From contig CM045731.1 in NCBI GenBank assembly GCA_024760905.1, positions 53,271,501 to 53,335,500 of the forward strand: a stretch of 64,000 bases of DNA, given 5' to 3'. A model generated the notes under the pieces. That model worked only from the letters and a program-made list of their open reading frames with translations. It was not told the DNA's origin and did not search any database. The DNA comes from Plotosus lineatus. Taxonomy: Eukaryota > Chordata > Actinopteri > Siluriformes > Plotosidae. Shown in pieces: positions 1 to 11,400 of the stretch (position 1 is the first letter of the stretch; the number at the start of each line of letters is the position of its first letter). A program made the position numbers and the translations under genes.

Positions 1-419
1 CATCCGAGTGCGTGCACGTGCATCTGTGTGTGCGCCACGCGTCTGTATTTGTGTATATTTATATTTTATTTCCATCTTATGCATTGTTTTTGAATGTTTA
101 ATTGTTATTATAAGCATTTATAGCATTGAATATGTATTTATTGATATTGTATACACATAGACATGCATGTATACGTCAGTCAGCGGGGGGTTGATTCTAC
201 TTCACACATCATGCAGATAGGAAGCTGACTAGCATCACGTTCCGTTATATATGGGAATCCATGTTGTACATATTCGTCCGACCACTTTCTTTTTTTGCTC
301 AACATAGTAAGGATTAAAACGTTCATAAAGAATTCACACGACAGTCACAAGTCGACTACAGAGCACACCAAATTTCCTGCAGCACAGATTGGCCAAGCAA
401 TGTAGCGTGATCACCTGCA

Positions 420-552
420 GCCAGTGATGGCCAAGTGGGGCGTGTCATCATGAATATGAGTCGGGTGTGTGTCTTGACCTCCGCCAAACCCCTGAGACTG
501 ACTCACCGAACCCCTAGGGTTCGATCGAACCCAGGTTAGGAACCACTGTGTT
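420..552. mobile_element. Terminal remnant of a hAT-like non-autonomous element (pink1 intron)
   Basis: The stretch ends in a sequence whose reverse complement begins CAGTGGTTCCTAACCTGGGT, resembling the termini of hAT-type MITEs. It also contains a short self-complementary core (GGTTCGATCGAACC, near 519-532). I could not locate the partner end or a target-site duplication, so only one end is claimed. The rest of 1-1205 is pink1 intron with no exon that I recognise. Confidence 0.35.
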
Positions 553-887
553 AGATATTTCTAGGTTCCTTTGATTATTACTTTAATTGTTGTAGTTATA
601 ATAATTAAGTATTAACTTAGTTTGAACACTGAAATTGTGGAAGAGTACAGGAATACACATGTAAAATATCATTATATCATTGGGTACTTGATATTTTGAT
701 GTGATTTATTCTAAAAAAGTGAATTATTAAATAACATTATAAATGTTCCAAAGCTTTTTTTAAAATGCGTGTAATACCATCATTTAGTATTACATTTTTC
801 AAATTTTTTTCTACAAACCCCCTTGTGCATGCCATCGCCATGCACATTTGACCGTATAATAAAAGTTCAGCTTTTTTCATCCATGGC

Positions 888-1000
888 CAATCTCATGCCT
901 GTAGGCTAAATGGCTGTTCCAAATTGACCCTGAGTGTGAGTGAGAATGGATGTGTGTTGGCCTTGCAATATCAATCGGTTCAGGGTGTCACCTAGTGTCA
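888..1000 (+). repeat. Fragment of the GGCGGCACGG-type SINE (SINE B)
   Basis: The text 'gctaaatggctgttccaaat' followed by 'gaccctgagtgtgagtgaga' and a 'ttggccttgcaat' segment matches the middle of SINE B seen better preserved at 52213-52515. Head and tail are missing. Confidence 0.35.
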
Positions 1001-1205
1001 CCTGACATGGGAATCAGTCTTCCTGTTGACCTTGGTGAATGAGCGTAAGAGGAAAATATTCTCAGTGCTGAGAGTTCACTAAGTCTTCTGCCCGCGGTTC
1101 TCATTAACGGGAACCCTGCTTTTGATGCCTATGTGATGCACACCTGTATAATGGACACCGTATCCGTCCCTTATATATTACGCTCTGAACATTGTTGTGC
1201 TGCAG

Positions 1206-2213
1206 TTACCCATATACCCTGAGGCAGTACCTCCGGAAGTGTGTGCCAGACACCAGACAACGCTCCATGATGCTTCTGCAGCTGCTGGAGGGTGTGGATC
1301 ACCTTTACAGGCAGGGTGTCGCTCACAGAGACCTCAAATCTGATAACATCCTCCTAGAGTTTGATTCAGGTTAGCGTCTCCTAACTAAACTATATAGGAA
1401 TAGCTAAGTGGTGTGTTTTATTTTAACTAAATTTTTTTTTGTTGAAGTGGGCTGCCTCAGGCTAGTCATCACTGATTTTGGCTGTTGCCTGGCAGAAGAA
1501 GGTTTAGGCCTGAAACTACCCTTTAACAGCCACTACGTGAGCAGAGGAGGGAACGCCTGCCTGATGGCACCTGAGGTACAAGGATCGTGCCATTCAGTGA
1601 CGACATACCCCATTTTGTTTCATTAATTGAATGCAAATCTATGCAGGTTATCACGGCCAAGCCAGGCCCTGGTGTGGAGATTGACTACAGTAAGGCCGAC
1701 ACATGGGCAGCCGGAGCCATCGCCTATGAGATCTTCGGTTACCCGAACCCGTTCTGCAGCTCTGTGGGCCTGGACAGCCGCAGCTATCAGGAGAGACAGT
1801 TACCCGTTCTGGGAGCCACTGTACCCTCCTGCGTGCAGTTGGTGGTGAAGCTACTTCTTCGCAGGAACCCAAACAAGGTCAGCAGGTCCTCATTCACACC
1901 ATCCCAGGTTCTTGAGAGTGATGTTTGTCTCACCTTCACAAGCATGTTCTTGTTTTGTCTTTAGCGCCCCAGTGCACGTGTAGCTGCCAACATCCTACAC
2001 CTGAGCCTGTGGGGCCAACGGGCACTAGCCAAGCTGACCCCCGCCAGCATGGGCAAGTTAACCGACTGGCTACTGTGTCACTCGGCTATAGTTCTCCTTC
2101 AAGGCTGCGGGGGCAGTACCTCAGTTGAAACCGAGCTCCAGAGAGGATTCCTCAGGAGCCTGGATCTCGAGGAGCTCCGGACCGCAGTGGGATACCTTGC
2201 ATACGGAAGATAG
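1206..2213 (+). CDS. pink1: PTEN-induced kinase 1 (PINK1), C-terminal half, last four exons
   Basis: PINK1 is the serine/threonine kinase of damaged mitochondria; it phosphorylates ubiquitin and Parkin to start mitophagy. Exons seen: 1206-1369, 1448-1575, 1647-1877 and 1965-2213, all with AG/GT borders and consistent phases, ending in TAG. They encode the C-lobe: the YPYTLRQYL stretch, the catalytic loop [10 protein letters not shown], the metal-binding DFG (in [11 protein letters not shown]), the activation segment [11 protein letters not shown], then [19 protein letters not shown], and the PINK1-specific C-terminal extension ([14 protein letters not shown] and the final helices). Upstream exons for the mitochondrial targeting signal, transmembrane segment and N-lobe lie left of the window. 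The catalytic residues in view are intact, and nothing suggests a pseudogene. Naming rests on recognition of the vertebrate PINK1 C-lobe and extension. Confidence 0.93.
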
Positions 2214-2870
2214 ATGTCAACCTAGCATTAGTGTCTGAGCTACACTGGAATGAAAAGAAGCTGTTGAAGTTTTAATCCTGGGAGGGGGAGAATCACAAGA
2301 TTGTCTTTTGAGTTAACACCGTGTCTGTGTAATGCAGTCTGTGATTTGTTTTTGGGGTTTTTTTTTGTGATTGTGTAAAAGTAATCGCACTTTAAGTACA
2401 CGCACTTTTCACTACTCTTCAGGTTTTTTCTGTGTGATGTAGCCTTCACAGAAAATTATGTTAAACTGTATAGAAACATTTATGGAGTGTCAGCAGCAAT
2501 GGTACTGTAGCAGTAATTTTTAGGTAATAACAAAGATGTAGAGATAAATTTGGTTCCTGTTTGTGACATCACATGTAAACAAATAGACACACTCCACATC
2601 CTTAAACTGTTATGCAAGGCTGGAGACTTAGAAAACTGTCCATCTGAATTAGTCTATAAACCACAACAGAGAATTCCAGATCATGGAATAAAGATAATGC
2701 GCAAGTACATATACAACTATAACAATAAACTCGTAATTTATCATCATACCATTCGTTCTTGTTGGAACCCATTTCAAGGACATTTTATCTCCAGCATGAG
2801 ACAACACAACCTCTTCAACTATTCTGATGTATTAAAACATAAATCCATGATTCCTTGGATGCAATAAATA
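2214..2870 (+). other. pink1: Probable pink1 3' UTR with poly(A) signal
   Basis: Non-repetitive sequence follows the pink1 stop. AATAAA hexamers occur near 2685 and at 2863-2868; the last precedes the first clear transposon remnant. The 105-codon ORF at 2550-2867 falls inside this stretch and shows no family resemblance, so I treat it as chance. UTR limits are inferred. Confidence 0.45.
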
Positions 2871-2884
2871 GACCCAATGTTGTA

Positions 2885-2950
2885 GTCTAAGAAACATCCC
2901 CATATCATGATGCTTTCACCACCAGGCTTCTCCGTCTTCACAGTGCACTG
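2885..2950 (-). mobile_element. Tc1-like transposase fragment
   Basis: On the minus strand this translates to a stretch ending ESIMIWGCF. That is the hallmark block around HGGGSIMIWGCF of Tc1/mariner transposases, here with GGG changed to GGE. No terminal repeats are visible. Confidence 0.5.
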
Positions 2951-3006
2951 TGTCTTCAATTCAGTTTAATTTATAATAACTACAATTTTATATATATAAT
3001 TTCTTT

Positions 3007-3325
3007 ACGATAGTCAGGAATGGTTCTTTTACATGCTTCACACCATAGACAGTGAGAGACATAGCCGGCCTTTGATAACCCAGTTGGCTGCACTGGGGGG
3101 ACAGTGACAACCTTGTGGAGAGTGGGACTCGAACCCCCAACCTTTGGATCAGCGATCCAACGCCCCTAGGCTGCAAAGCCGTTGGCGTGTTTCCACCCTG
3201 TGATGGCCTGGCAAGCTGTCCAGGGTGTACTCTGCCCTCGCCCGAAGTTGGCTGGGATGGGCACCAGCCTCCCTGCGATCCAAATCCGGATTAAGCGGTT
3301 ACAGAAAATGAATGAATGAATGAAT
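3007..3325 (-). repeat. tRNA-headed SINE (SINE A), rearranged copy
   Basis: SINE A consists of a tRNA-like head (GTGGCCTAGTGGTA A-box region, GGTTCGAGTCCCAC B-box region), a body and a 3' tail. In this copy the head (about 3070-3170) reads on the minus strand, while the L2-like tail (GGATTAAGCGGTTACAGAAAATGAATGAATG, about 3190-3325) reads on the plus strand. Two pieces have therefore been joined in opposite orientation. It lies between pink1 and agmat. Confidence 0.7.
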
Positions 3326-3462
3326 GAATATATAATTTCAAAATACATTGAGATTTGATTTGTGCTCTGGGTACCTGTCGCTATTGTGCGGCGCCAGTTA
3401 CTGCGTTCTATCTTTTGATGCTGAGCAACAAGCAGGAAGCAACAACGGCCAAATTTTAACAG

Positions 3463-3616
3463 CTCGCCAGGCCATCACAGGGCACAAACACGCTGGCGGC
3501 TGAGCAGCTCCTCTTGTCGAAAGTCAGCAACGTTTCTTTTATATGAAGCTCTCACCACAGGCAGTGAGAGACACGGCCGGCCTTTGATAACCCAGGTAGC
3601 TGCACTGGGGCACCAA
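3463..3616 (-). repeat. SINE A fragment just upstream of agmat
   Basis: Body sequence of SINE A in minus orientation (gctcgccaggccatc, aaagtcagcaa, cagtgagagacacggccggc). It ends about 185 bases before the agmat start codon, so it may lie in the agmat promoter or 5' UTR. Confidence 0.6.
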
Positions 3617-3800
3617 CAAAATAAACAAGAAAGCCTTGCTGCGGACCACGCCCAGTCAGTATACGCCCATCTTCAGCCGAGATCTGATTACATTGCAGGG
3701 TATTATTATCCAACTCTTTTTTTGGAGTAGATCATTTATAGCAATAAGTAACCAAGAAACAAGAATCTGCCACGTGCGTGCAAACTTTAATCCGATCAAC

Positions 3801-4249
3801 ATGCTTCATGTGGGGAAGACAAGAGAAGTCCGACAGCTGCGATCATGCGTGGCCTTAATGCGGGTTCGGCAGGATGGGGTGAGTGTGCGTGGGATCGGGG
3901 TAGTCTCTCCGAACAGACTTATGTCCGGCACAACATACAATGTTCCTCCGAGCAGTGAGTTCATCGCGCGCGTGTCAGGAATCGCCACAATGGCCAAGTT
4001 ACCGTATCAGGAAACATCCGAGGGTCTAGATGCAGCATTTATCGGAGTACCCATCGACACCGGGACCTCCAACCGACCCGGAACCAGGTTTGTTCCTCAT
4101 GTATTACCACTCCCATCTCATATATATATATATATATATACAACATTGTGAAGAGTGGGACTCGAACCCCCAACCTCTGGATCAGCAATCCAGCGCCCTA
4201 TACCACTAGACCACCACTGCGCCCGGTTTTTTTGTTGTTGTTGTTTTTT

Positions 4250-4339
<90 letters not shown>

Positions 4340-7300
4340 ATATAGCTATTCAACTGGTGGTGATTGGGCCAAGTTCAGCCCCTGAGACACTGCATTGGCA
4401 ATTTGAGTTAGCTACCCTACTTTTTATGTAAAAAAAAAAAAATAAGTATATTATTAAATAATTAATAAACAATCCCTGAAGTATATATATTGTATGAGAG
4501 TCTGTTTCACAACTGCTTGTTTCTGTTTGCCCCACCTCACTGTCATGTGATATCAGGAACCAATCACCTTTTAAAGTACCTGCCTTCCATGCGCTCTTCC
4601 CACTGATAGTCTTCTTATTGTTAGAGACACAGCAGCTCGGTAAAAATGTCTCTACTTCTCAGTTGATTGGGAGAACAGGCAGATTAACAATGAATGGACA
4701 GAGAAATGTTTTTATTTCTCTGCTTGCAGCCTGTGTGTCTGTTGTGTGCATCTAATCAGTATATAAAGAATATAAATTCAGTGGGCATTTTTAAGACACC
4801 CCACACTAAGAGTGACACGATTGTCCCACTGTGCTCTGATGCAACACCAGAACATTGTGGTGCTCATCATTTTCACACCTGAACACCATTAAATCTCATA
4901 ATCATAATTATTTATTAGCGTTAATTTATTAAGAGGTTTAATATTACGCCCCTCCTTGAATCGCTACCTTATTGTGGTGGAGGGGTTTGTGTGTCCTAGG
5001 AGCTATGTTGGGGGCATTATGCCCCTGGTAGGGTCAACCAAGGTCATGAAACGTGGTTCAAAAGACCTCTATGAAGAAGAAATCAAGGAAATAGTTTTCC
5101 TTGTCCGGATATAGGTCACCGGGGTCCCCCTTGGAGCCAGGCCTGTTGGAGGGGCACGAAGGCGAGTGCCTGGTGATCAGGCTTCTGCCCATGGAGCCCA
5201 GCAGGTCCCAGCCCGTAGAGGCAGGGAAGGAGCCTGAGCTGATACGTGAAGTGGAGACATACCAACTAGATATCGTCGGACTCTCCTCAATGCATAGCTT
5301 GGGCTCTGGAACTACCCATCCCAAGAGGGGCTGGACCGTATTCCATTCTGGAGTTGCTCATTGGGAGAGGCGGCGAGCTGATGTGGGCATTCTTGTTGCT
5401 CCCTGTCTCAATGCCCACACGTTGGGCTTCTACTAGGTTGACAGAAGGGTAGCTTCCCTCCACCTTCAGGTGAGGGACAGGTCCTGATTGTTCTTTGTGC
5501 TCATGTACCAAATGACAGTTTAGGTTACCCACACTTCTTGGAGTCTTGAGGGTGTGCGTTGGAGAATGCTCCCCCTGGGGACTCACTCATTGTCCTGCAA
5601 GACTTCAACGCCCATGTGGGCAATGATAGTGTGACCTGGAATGGTGTGATTGGTAGGTACAGCTTCTCCAGTCAGAACTCGAATGGTGCTTCATTGTTGC
5701 ACTTCTGTGCTCGTCACGGTTTGTCCATCACAAACACCATGTTCGAACATAAGAGTGTCCATAAGTGCACTTGGCACCAGAACACCCTAGGCCACAGTTT
5801 GATGATCGACTTTGTAGTCATGTCATCGGACTTGCGGCCACATGTTCTGGACACTTAGGTGAAGAAAGGAGCTGAGCTCTCAACCGATCACCACCTAGTA
5901 GTGAGCTGGCTCCGATTGTGGGATAGTCCACCCTCCAGACCTGGCAGGCCCAAGCGTGTAGTTAGGTTCTCCTGGGAACGTTTGGCAGAGCCTCATGTCA
6001 GAGGGGCGTTTAACTCCCACCTCCGGCAGAGCTACAACCACTTCCCGAAGGAGGCGGGTGACATGGACTCTGAATGAGCCATGTTTCATTCCTCCATTGC
6101 TGAGGAAACAGCCCATAGCTGTGGCTGGAAGGTCATCAGTGCCTGTCATGGCTGTAACTTCCAAATCTGGTAGTGGACACCTGCGGTGAAGGGGGTCATC
6201 CAGCTGAAAAAGGAGGCCTATCAGGTCTAATTGGCCTGTGGATCTCCCAAGACAACAGACAGGTACCGGCAGGCCAAATGTGCTGCAGCCTGAGCTGTCA
6301 CCGATGCAAAATCTCGGGTGTGGGAGGAGTTTGCTGAGGGCCTGGAAAGCAATTATAGGTTGGCTTAAAAAATCTTCTGGACCACCGTCCGATGCCTCAG
6401 GAGGAGGAAGCAGTTTTTCACAGTGGAATGGGGAGCTTTTCACCTCGACTGGGGATGTTGTCATAAGGTGGAAGAAATACTTCGAGGACCTCTTCAATCC
6501 CATCAACATGCCCTCTGTGGAAGAGGAAGACCCTGGGAATTTGGGTGGGGTTCACCCATCACTGGAGCTGAGGTCATTGAGGTAGTTAAAAAGCTTCTCA
6601 GTGGTTGGGCTCCAGGGGTGGATGAGATCTGCCCTGAATATCTCAGGGCTCTGGATGTTGTAGGACTGTCTTGATCTGCAACATTGCATGGTCATCGGGG
6701 GACCGTACCTCTGGATTTGCAACCCAGGGTGGTAGTCCCTCTTTGTAAAAAGGGGGAACGGAGAATGTGTTACAATTATTATGGAATCACACCCCTCAGG
6801 CTACCTGGGAAAGTTTATGCAGGGGTGCTGGAGAGGGGGTTTCAACTGATTGTTAAACCTTGGCTTCAGGAGGAACAATGTGGTTTTTGTCCTGGCCACG
6901 ACACTCTCGACCAACTCTACATTCTCTACAGGATCCTGGACAAGGCATGAGAATTTGCCCAATCTGTCCACATATGTTTTGTGGATTTAGAGAAGGCTTT
7001 CAATCATCTCCCAAGGGTTATCTTGTGGGGCATGCTCCGGAAGTATGGTGTTCCGTACCCGTTGATATGGGCCATTCAGTCACTGAATCACCAGAGCCGG
7101 AGTTTGGTCCGCATTGGTAACAACAGGTTGAATTCGTTTCCAGTGACAGTTGGGGTCCAACAAGGCTGTCCTTTGTCACCGATTCTGTTCATAATTTTTA
7201 TGGATAGAATTTCTAGGTACAGCAGAAGTGTCAAGGGCTTGTGGTTTGGTGGCCATCGGGTCTCGTCTCTGCTTTTTGCAGATGATGTTGTCGTTTTGGC

Positions 7301-9122
7301 TTTATCTGTCTGGGACCTCCAGCTCTCATTGGAGTGATTCGCAGTCGAGTGTGAAGCGACTGGGATGAGAATCAGCACTTCCAAGTCCGAGGCCATGGTT
7401 CTCAGTACGAAATGGGTGGAATGCACCCTCCGGGTCTGGAATGAGGTCCTGCCCCAAGTGGAGGAGTTCAAGTGTCTTGGGGTTATGTTCATGAGTGAGG
7501 GAAGGATGGAGCGGGAAATCGACAGGCGGATCGCTACAGTCTCTGCTGTAAAGAGGAGCCTGTACTGGTTTGTCGTGGTGAAGAGGGAGCGGAGCCGCAA
7601 GGCAAAGATCTCAATTTACTATTCAATCTACTTTTCAACCCTAATCTATGGTCACGAGCTTTGGGTAGTGACCAAAAGAACAAGATTGTGGATACAAGCG
7701 ACTGAAATGAGCTTCCTTCACCAGGTGGCAGGGCTCTCCCTTAGAGATTGGGTAAGAAGCTCAGCCACCCATGAGGACTCACAGTAGAATCACTGCTCCT
7801 CTGCATTGAGAAGAGCCAGTTAAGATGGCTCGGGCATTTGATTTGATTTGATTAGTTGCCCCCGCAACCCGATCCCGGATGAAGTGGATGAAGATGAAGA
7901 TGAATATTACAGATAAATTATTATGTTTGTGTATTTCTTTTCATTTCTATAATATGTAAAACTGAACATTTCTGCCTTATTATTCACTTCGTCTTTTTCT
8001 TTTTCTTCCGCTTTGCTTAGTATTATTAAAATTCAAACATGTATTTCTTTTTATTATTGATGTGCATTTAATTCTCTTACTCATATGTTTTATTTAGTAC
8101 CAGACTACAGTCCTGTTTTTGTTAGTACAGCTATGTGAACTTAAGTGGATGTCATCTGTTAAAAAGTTGAAAATTCTAATGATCCAACTCAAATGGATTG
8201 ACTACCCAGGATGGTGTATATTGTCATTTGAATGTAGAAATACTTTGGGCTGATGATGTGATTATAATACAAATATCCTAAGGTTACTATACGTTTATTA
8301 TACATTATAAGTTTAAATATACAATATATGCACTGAATGTGATTATTCATTTTTCAGGCCATACTTCTTTGTCTCCCCTGCCCACCATATTGGGATTGTT
8401 TTCATGACCTGGAACTCATTCCAAATTATTTGATTAGCCTTGTCATATCATTGAATGCCTACCTTTCGATCATGATCATGATAAGGAAGTCCAACACCTA
8501 ACAGGCTGCTCTGTATTAAGGAAACAAATGCACCTTTGCTTGATGGACCAAGTCACAGAATCGGGTGATATGACATTTGGCAGAATGCCAAGATTAAACC
8601 CATTGTAGTGTCGTAGTTATTTATTCACTTGTATTGGATAATATGTTGCCAGGTTTGGTCCTCGGCAGATCAGAGCCGAATCAGCCCTGCTAAGGGCTTA
8701 CTGTGGTACGGGAGCTGCACCTTGGGAGTCCATGATGGTTGCAGATATCGGCGACGTCAATGTGAACTTGTATGACCTTAAGGATTCCTGCAGACGGATC
8801 CGAGAGGCTTATCGCAAAGTTGTGGCTACTGGATGTATACCTCTTACACTGGGTAACTTTAAATAACTTTATTCAATGTGATGCAGACAAGCTGATCTTT
8901 CATCATCTGTAGTCCAAATGCTACTTCTATAATGATTAACCGTGGTGGTACACAAGGATTGTACAAGCAGATACATGAGACGGGTCATTCATTTATCATT
9001 AAAAACAATAACCTTAACCTCTGCACAGGATTACCACTCTGTTTGTGTTGACAGGAGGTGATCACACAATCGCATACCCGATTCTACAGGCTGTATCAGA
9101 AAAGTAAGGATGAATGTACAGC

Positions 9123-9188
<66 letters not shown>

Positions 9189-9668
9189 TGTACTGTATAT
9201 ACATGTCTGTGTGTATGTGTGTGTGTGTGTGTGACTATATATAAATTACTATATAAAAACATATACAGTTGGCCCTCTACTTACGAAAACCTTGGAATAC
9301 GAAAAATCCAGGTTACGAAAAACATTTTCCGAAATTTTCGCACTCTGTATACAAAACAACCTCTTCTTATGAAAAGCACCAAATGTGCCATTCAAAAATT
9401 CAAACGTGCCATTCAAAAATTCAAACAATGCACAAGTTGCTCTCTCATTGGCTGTCTCCCAACATCCCGTCCCGCTGGCCTCCCATTGGCCTCCCATTTT
9501 CTAGGAGGGAGCTGAATCTCCATTGTACTGTACCTATAAGTTTGTTTGTCACACACGTAAAGGAGAGATGTACTTTTTGTTCGTTTTGGTCCATAAACTT
9601 GTACAGTAGGCCGATTGGTGGTTCCAAATCATCCCTGGGTTTGAGAGTAAATGGTTTTGTTTGTGGGT

Positions 9669-9700
<32 letters not shown>

Positions 9701-11212
9701 TGGCACTGTGATGGCCTGTTGAGCTGTCCAGGGTGTACCGCTGTTGCCAAGAGTTGGCAGAGATGGACCCCAGCTTTCTCACAGCATAATAAGATTTAAA
9801 ATGAATGATAATAGTATTATGGCTAATTGGTATAGGTAAGTCTGTTGGGTTTTTACACCCGAGCCTTGTGGCTCATCAGGCCGGTGCTTATCCCTGGTTT
9901 CCGTAGCATGAAGCGACGAGGAGTTCAACTCCCCCTGGATGGGACACTAGTCCATTTTTACTGGTACCCATTTATACTGCTGGGTGAACAGAGGCACACT
10001 TGTGGTTGAGACCTTGCCCAGGGGTCTTAGCATAGTGAGGGTCTCAGTGGGATTCGAACTCACAACCTCCCAATCATGAGCACAGCACCCTAACTACTAC
10101 GCCACCGGCCCCACATTACGGCTAATTGGTATAGATACCAACTATATCATTGTGTTTTCATGTGAAAATGAAATGAAATTAAAGTGTAATCTACACAGTT
10201 TTCCCAAAATGACTCTGAGCTATTTGTTTCTAGATACGGTCCAGTGGGTCTGATCCATGTGGATGCTCATGCTGACACGAGCGATACGGCCCTGGGGGAA
10301 AAGATTAGCCATGGAACACCGTTCAGGCGCTGTGTGGAGGAGGGGCTGCTTGACTGTAAACGCGTAGTTCAGATTGGCCTCCGAGGCACGGGGTATTCAC
10401 CTGATGCTTACAAGTGGAACAGAGAACAGGTGTGACAAAAGGAAATAAAAATGACAGCTAGCATATACAGTACACTACTAAATCCACCAAGCCACCAGAT
10501 GGCGGTGTAAGATTTGTAATATCTTTTCATGCATGGTCATACTGACAAAGGGTTATGATGATTTTGGTCTGAAAATGAAGAGGTTTGACTATGGTGTGTC
10601 TGGGTTTGTTTTGTTGCCCCGTTAAACTATATATTTTGGTGTATGATGTGTACAAAACAGGAAATGCTTTTCACAGGGTTTCCGTGTGGTGAGGGTCGAG
10701 GAGTGTTGGCACAAATCTCTTGTGCCACTCATGACTGAGGTTCGAGCACAAATGGGTAAAGGGCCGGTTTACCTTAGCTTCGATATTGATGCTTTGGATC
10801 CTGCGTTTGCTCCTGGAACTGGAACACCCGAGATCGCAGGCCTCACACCTATTCAGGTAAATCTCAATCTAATAAGCTGCTTCCTGACTGTATTAACCAC
10901 AGCTGTTGTATATGTATAAAAACATTGTGCTTGTGTATTATATACAGGGATTGGAGATTGTTCGTGGATGCCAAGGTTTAAATCTTGTTGGTTGTGACTT
11001 GGTGGAGGTTTCGCCACCATATGACACTACAGGTAACGCACATCCTGAACATTTCAGATCAACACCAATTATGTCAGGTCTTTAACATCAAGTTGTCTCC
11101 TATTTTTATTGCATTTTTTTCCCTTTTTTTGTTTTCAGGAAACACCGCTCTGACTGCAGCCAATTTTCTTTTTGAAATGCTTTGCGTCCTGCCAAAGATA
11201 AAAATCTATTAA
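3801..11212 (+). CDS. agmat: Agmatinase-like guanidino-acid ureohydrolase, mitochondrial (AGMAT)
   Basis: Seven coding exons: 3801-4087, 8653-8852, 9055-9103, 10234-10429, 10677-10856, 10948-11032, 11139-11212 (TAA). They total 1071 nt, or 356 aa, close to the roughly 350 aa of vertebrate AGMAT. The protein is an arginase-superfamily ureohydrolase that splits urea from a guanidino substrate using two Mn ions. Metal ligands are visible in GGDH (163-166), DAHAD (189-193) and SFDID (278-282); the stretch [13 protein letters not shown] is the expected family block. The basic N-terminus ([14 protein letters not shown]) fits a mitochondrial targeting peptide. The start at 3801 gives the family length; an upstream in-frame ATG at 3636 would add 55 residues without a counterpart I know. 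True substrate preference of vertebrate AGMAT (agmatine versus other guanidino acids) cannot be read from sequence. Intron 1 is enlarged by a Rex3 LINE. The gene is tail to tail with dnajc16. Confidence 0.95.
4119..4340. repeat. SINE A head plus (TA)n microsatellites
   Basis: A (TA)n run at 4119-4139 is followed by a minus-strand SINE A tRNA-like head (4142-4226, containing GTGGGACTCGAACCCCCAAC) and then (TA)n at 4255-4336 interrupted twice by ATGTCA. All of this is in agmat intron 1. Confidence 0.8.
4945..7910 (+). mobile_element. Decayed Rex3 (RTE-clade) non-LTR retrotransposon
   Basis: Broken reading frames give, in order, an endonuclease part ([39 protein letters not shown]) and a reverse transcriptase: [89 protein letters not shown], then [13 protein letters not shown]. 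The 5' region (TTGTGGTGGAGGGGTTTGTG near 4972) and the short GATGAA-type 3' repeat (about 7880-7905) match Rex3 as I know it. Several frameshifts and stops mean it cannot encode its own proteins. The catalytic FADD is still present. It sits in agmat intron 1, same strand as the gene. Confidence 0.88.
7911..8640. other. Unassigned sequence of agmat intron 1
   Basis: AT-rich sequence between the Rex3 tail and agmat exon 2. I see no ORF, tRNA, SINE head or terminal repeat in it. Confidence 0.5.
9127..9184. repeat. (TA)n microsatellite, agmat intron 3
   Basis: About 29 uninterrupted TA units beginning some 23 bases after the exon 3 donor, followed by a short (TG)n at about 9210-9232. A Tigger-like element begins about 80 bases further on. 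Confidence 0.95.
9266..9598 (+). mobile_element. pogo/Tigger-like element, 3'-truncated (copy 1)
   Basis: Begins CAGTTGGCCCTCTACTTACG directly after a TA, matching the terminal repeat of the other copies in this window. It continues through the family's internal block (ccattcaaaaattcaaa, ctctcattggctgtctccca). The right terminal repeat is absent; homology fades by about 9598. Confidence 0.75.
9600..9800 (+). repeat. SINE B fragment with internal (GT)n
   Basis: Contains the SINE B segments around 'ggccgattggtggttcc' and the shared 3' block 'gtgatggcctgttgagctgt' followed by 'ccagggtgtacc'. A (GT)n run at about 9667-9700 lies where the unit normally has 'aagtgtgagtg'. Confidence 0.55.
9838..10113 (-). 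repeat. tRNA-headed SINE, family C
   Basis: On the minus strand the copy starts GGGGCCGGTGGCGTAGTAGT and contains GAGTTCGAATCCCACTGAGA, a tRNA-like head with recognisable A and B boxes. The body has 'caagtgtgcctctgttcacc' and 'agtataaatgggta'. The same unit recurs at 37356-37672, 44170-44405 and 52795-53062. It is in agmat intron 3. Confidence 0.75.
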
Positions 11213-11400
11213 GACAAAATGTTTACAAGGGCAGAAAAATTACATTTCAAGGATTGTTGTCTTAAAAAATTGAGGACTTTTTTTTGTTGTAGGACCTTGT
11301 AGTCCTTGGGGTTATGTGAGTGCATAAAATGCTGAGCCATTATGAGTTGGCACAGCTCAATTTCATCAATAGACTTGTTACTATTAAAGTCTTTTTTTTT
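11213..11400 (+). other. agmat: agmat 3' UTR with ATTAAA poly(A) signal
   Basis: Sequence after the agmat stop contains ATTAAA at 11383-11388 followed by a T-rich stretch, a common cleavage context. The 3' UTR would be about 190 bases. Inferred from position only. Confidence 0.5.

Noticed and set aside
2550..2867. 105-codon plus-strand ORF after pink1
   Set aside because: Falls between the pink1 stop and its poly(A) signals, is AT-rich and has no motif I recognise.
3636..3800. Upstream start for agmat at 3636
   Set aside because: It would add 55 residues without targeting-peptide character and make the protein longer than the family. The ATG at 3801 gives the usual length.
5895..6509. 204-codon minus-strand ORF
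   Set aside because: Antisense to the Rex3 endonuclease/RT region; no family resemblance.
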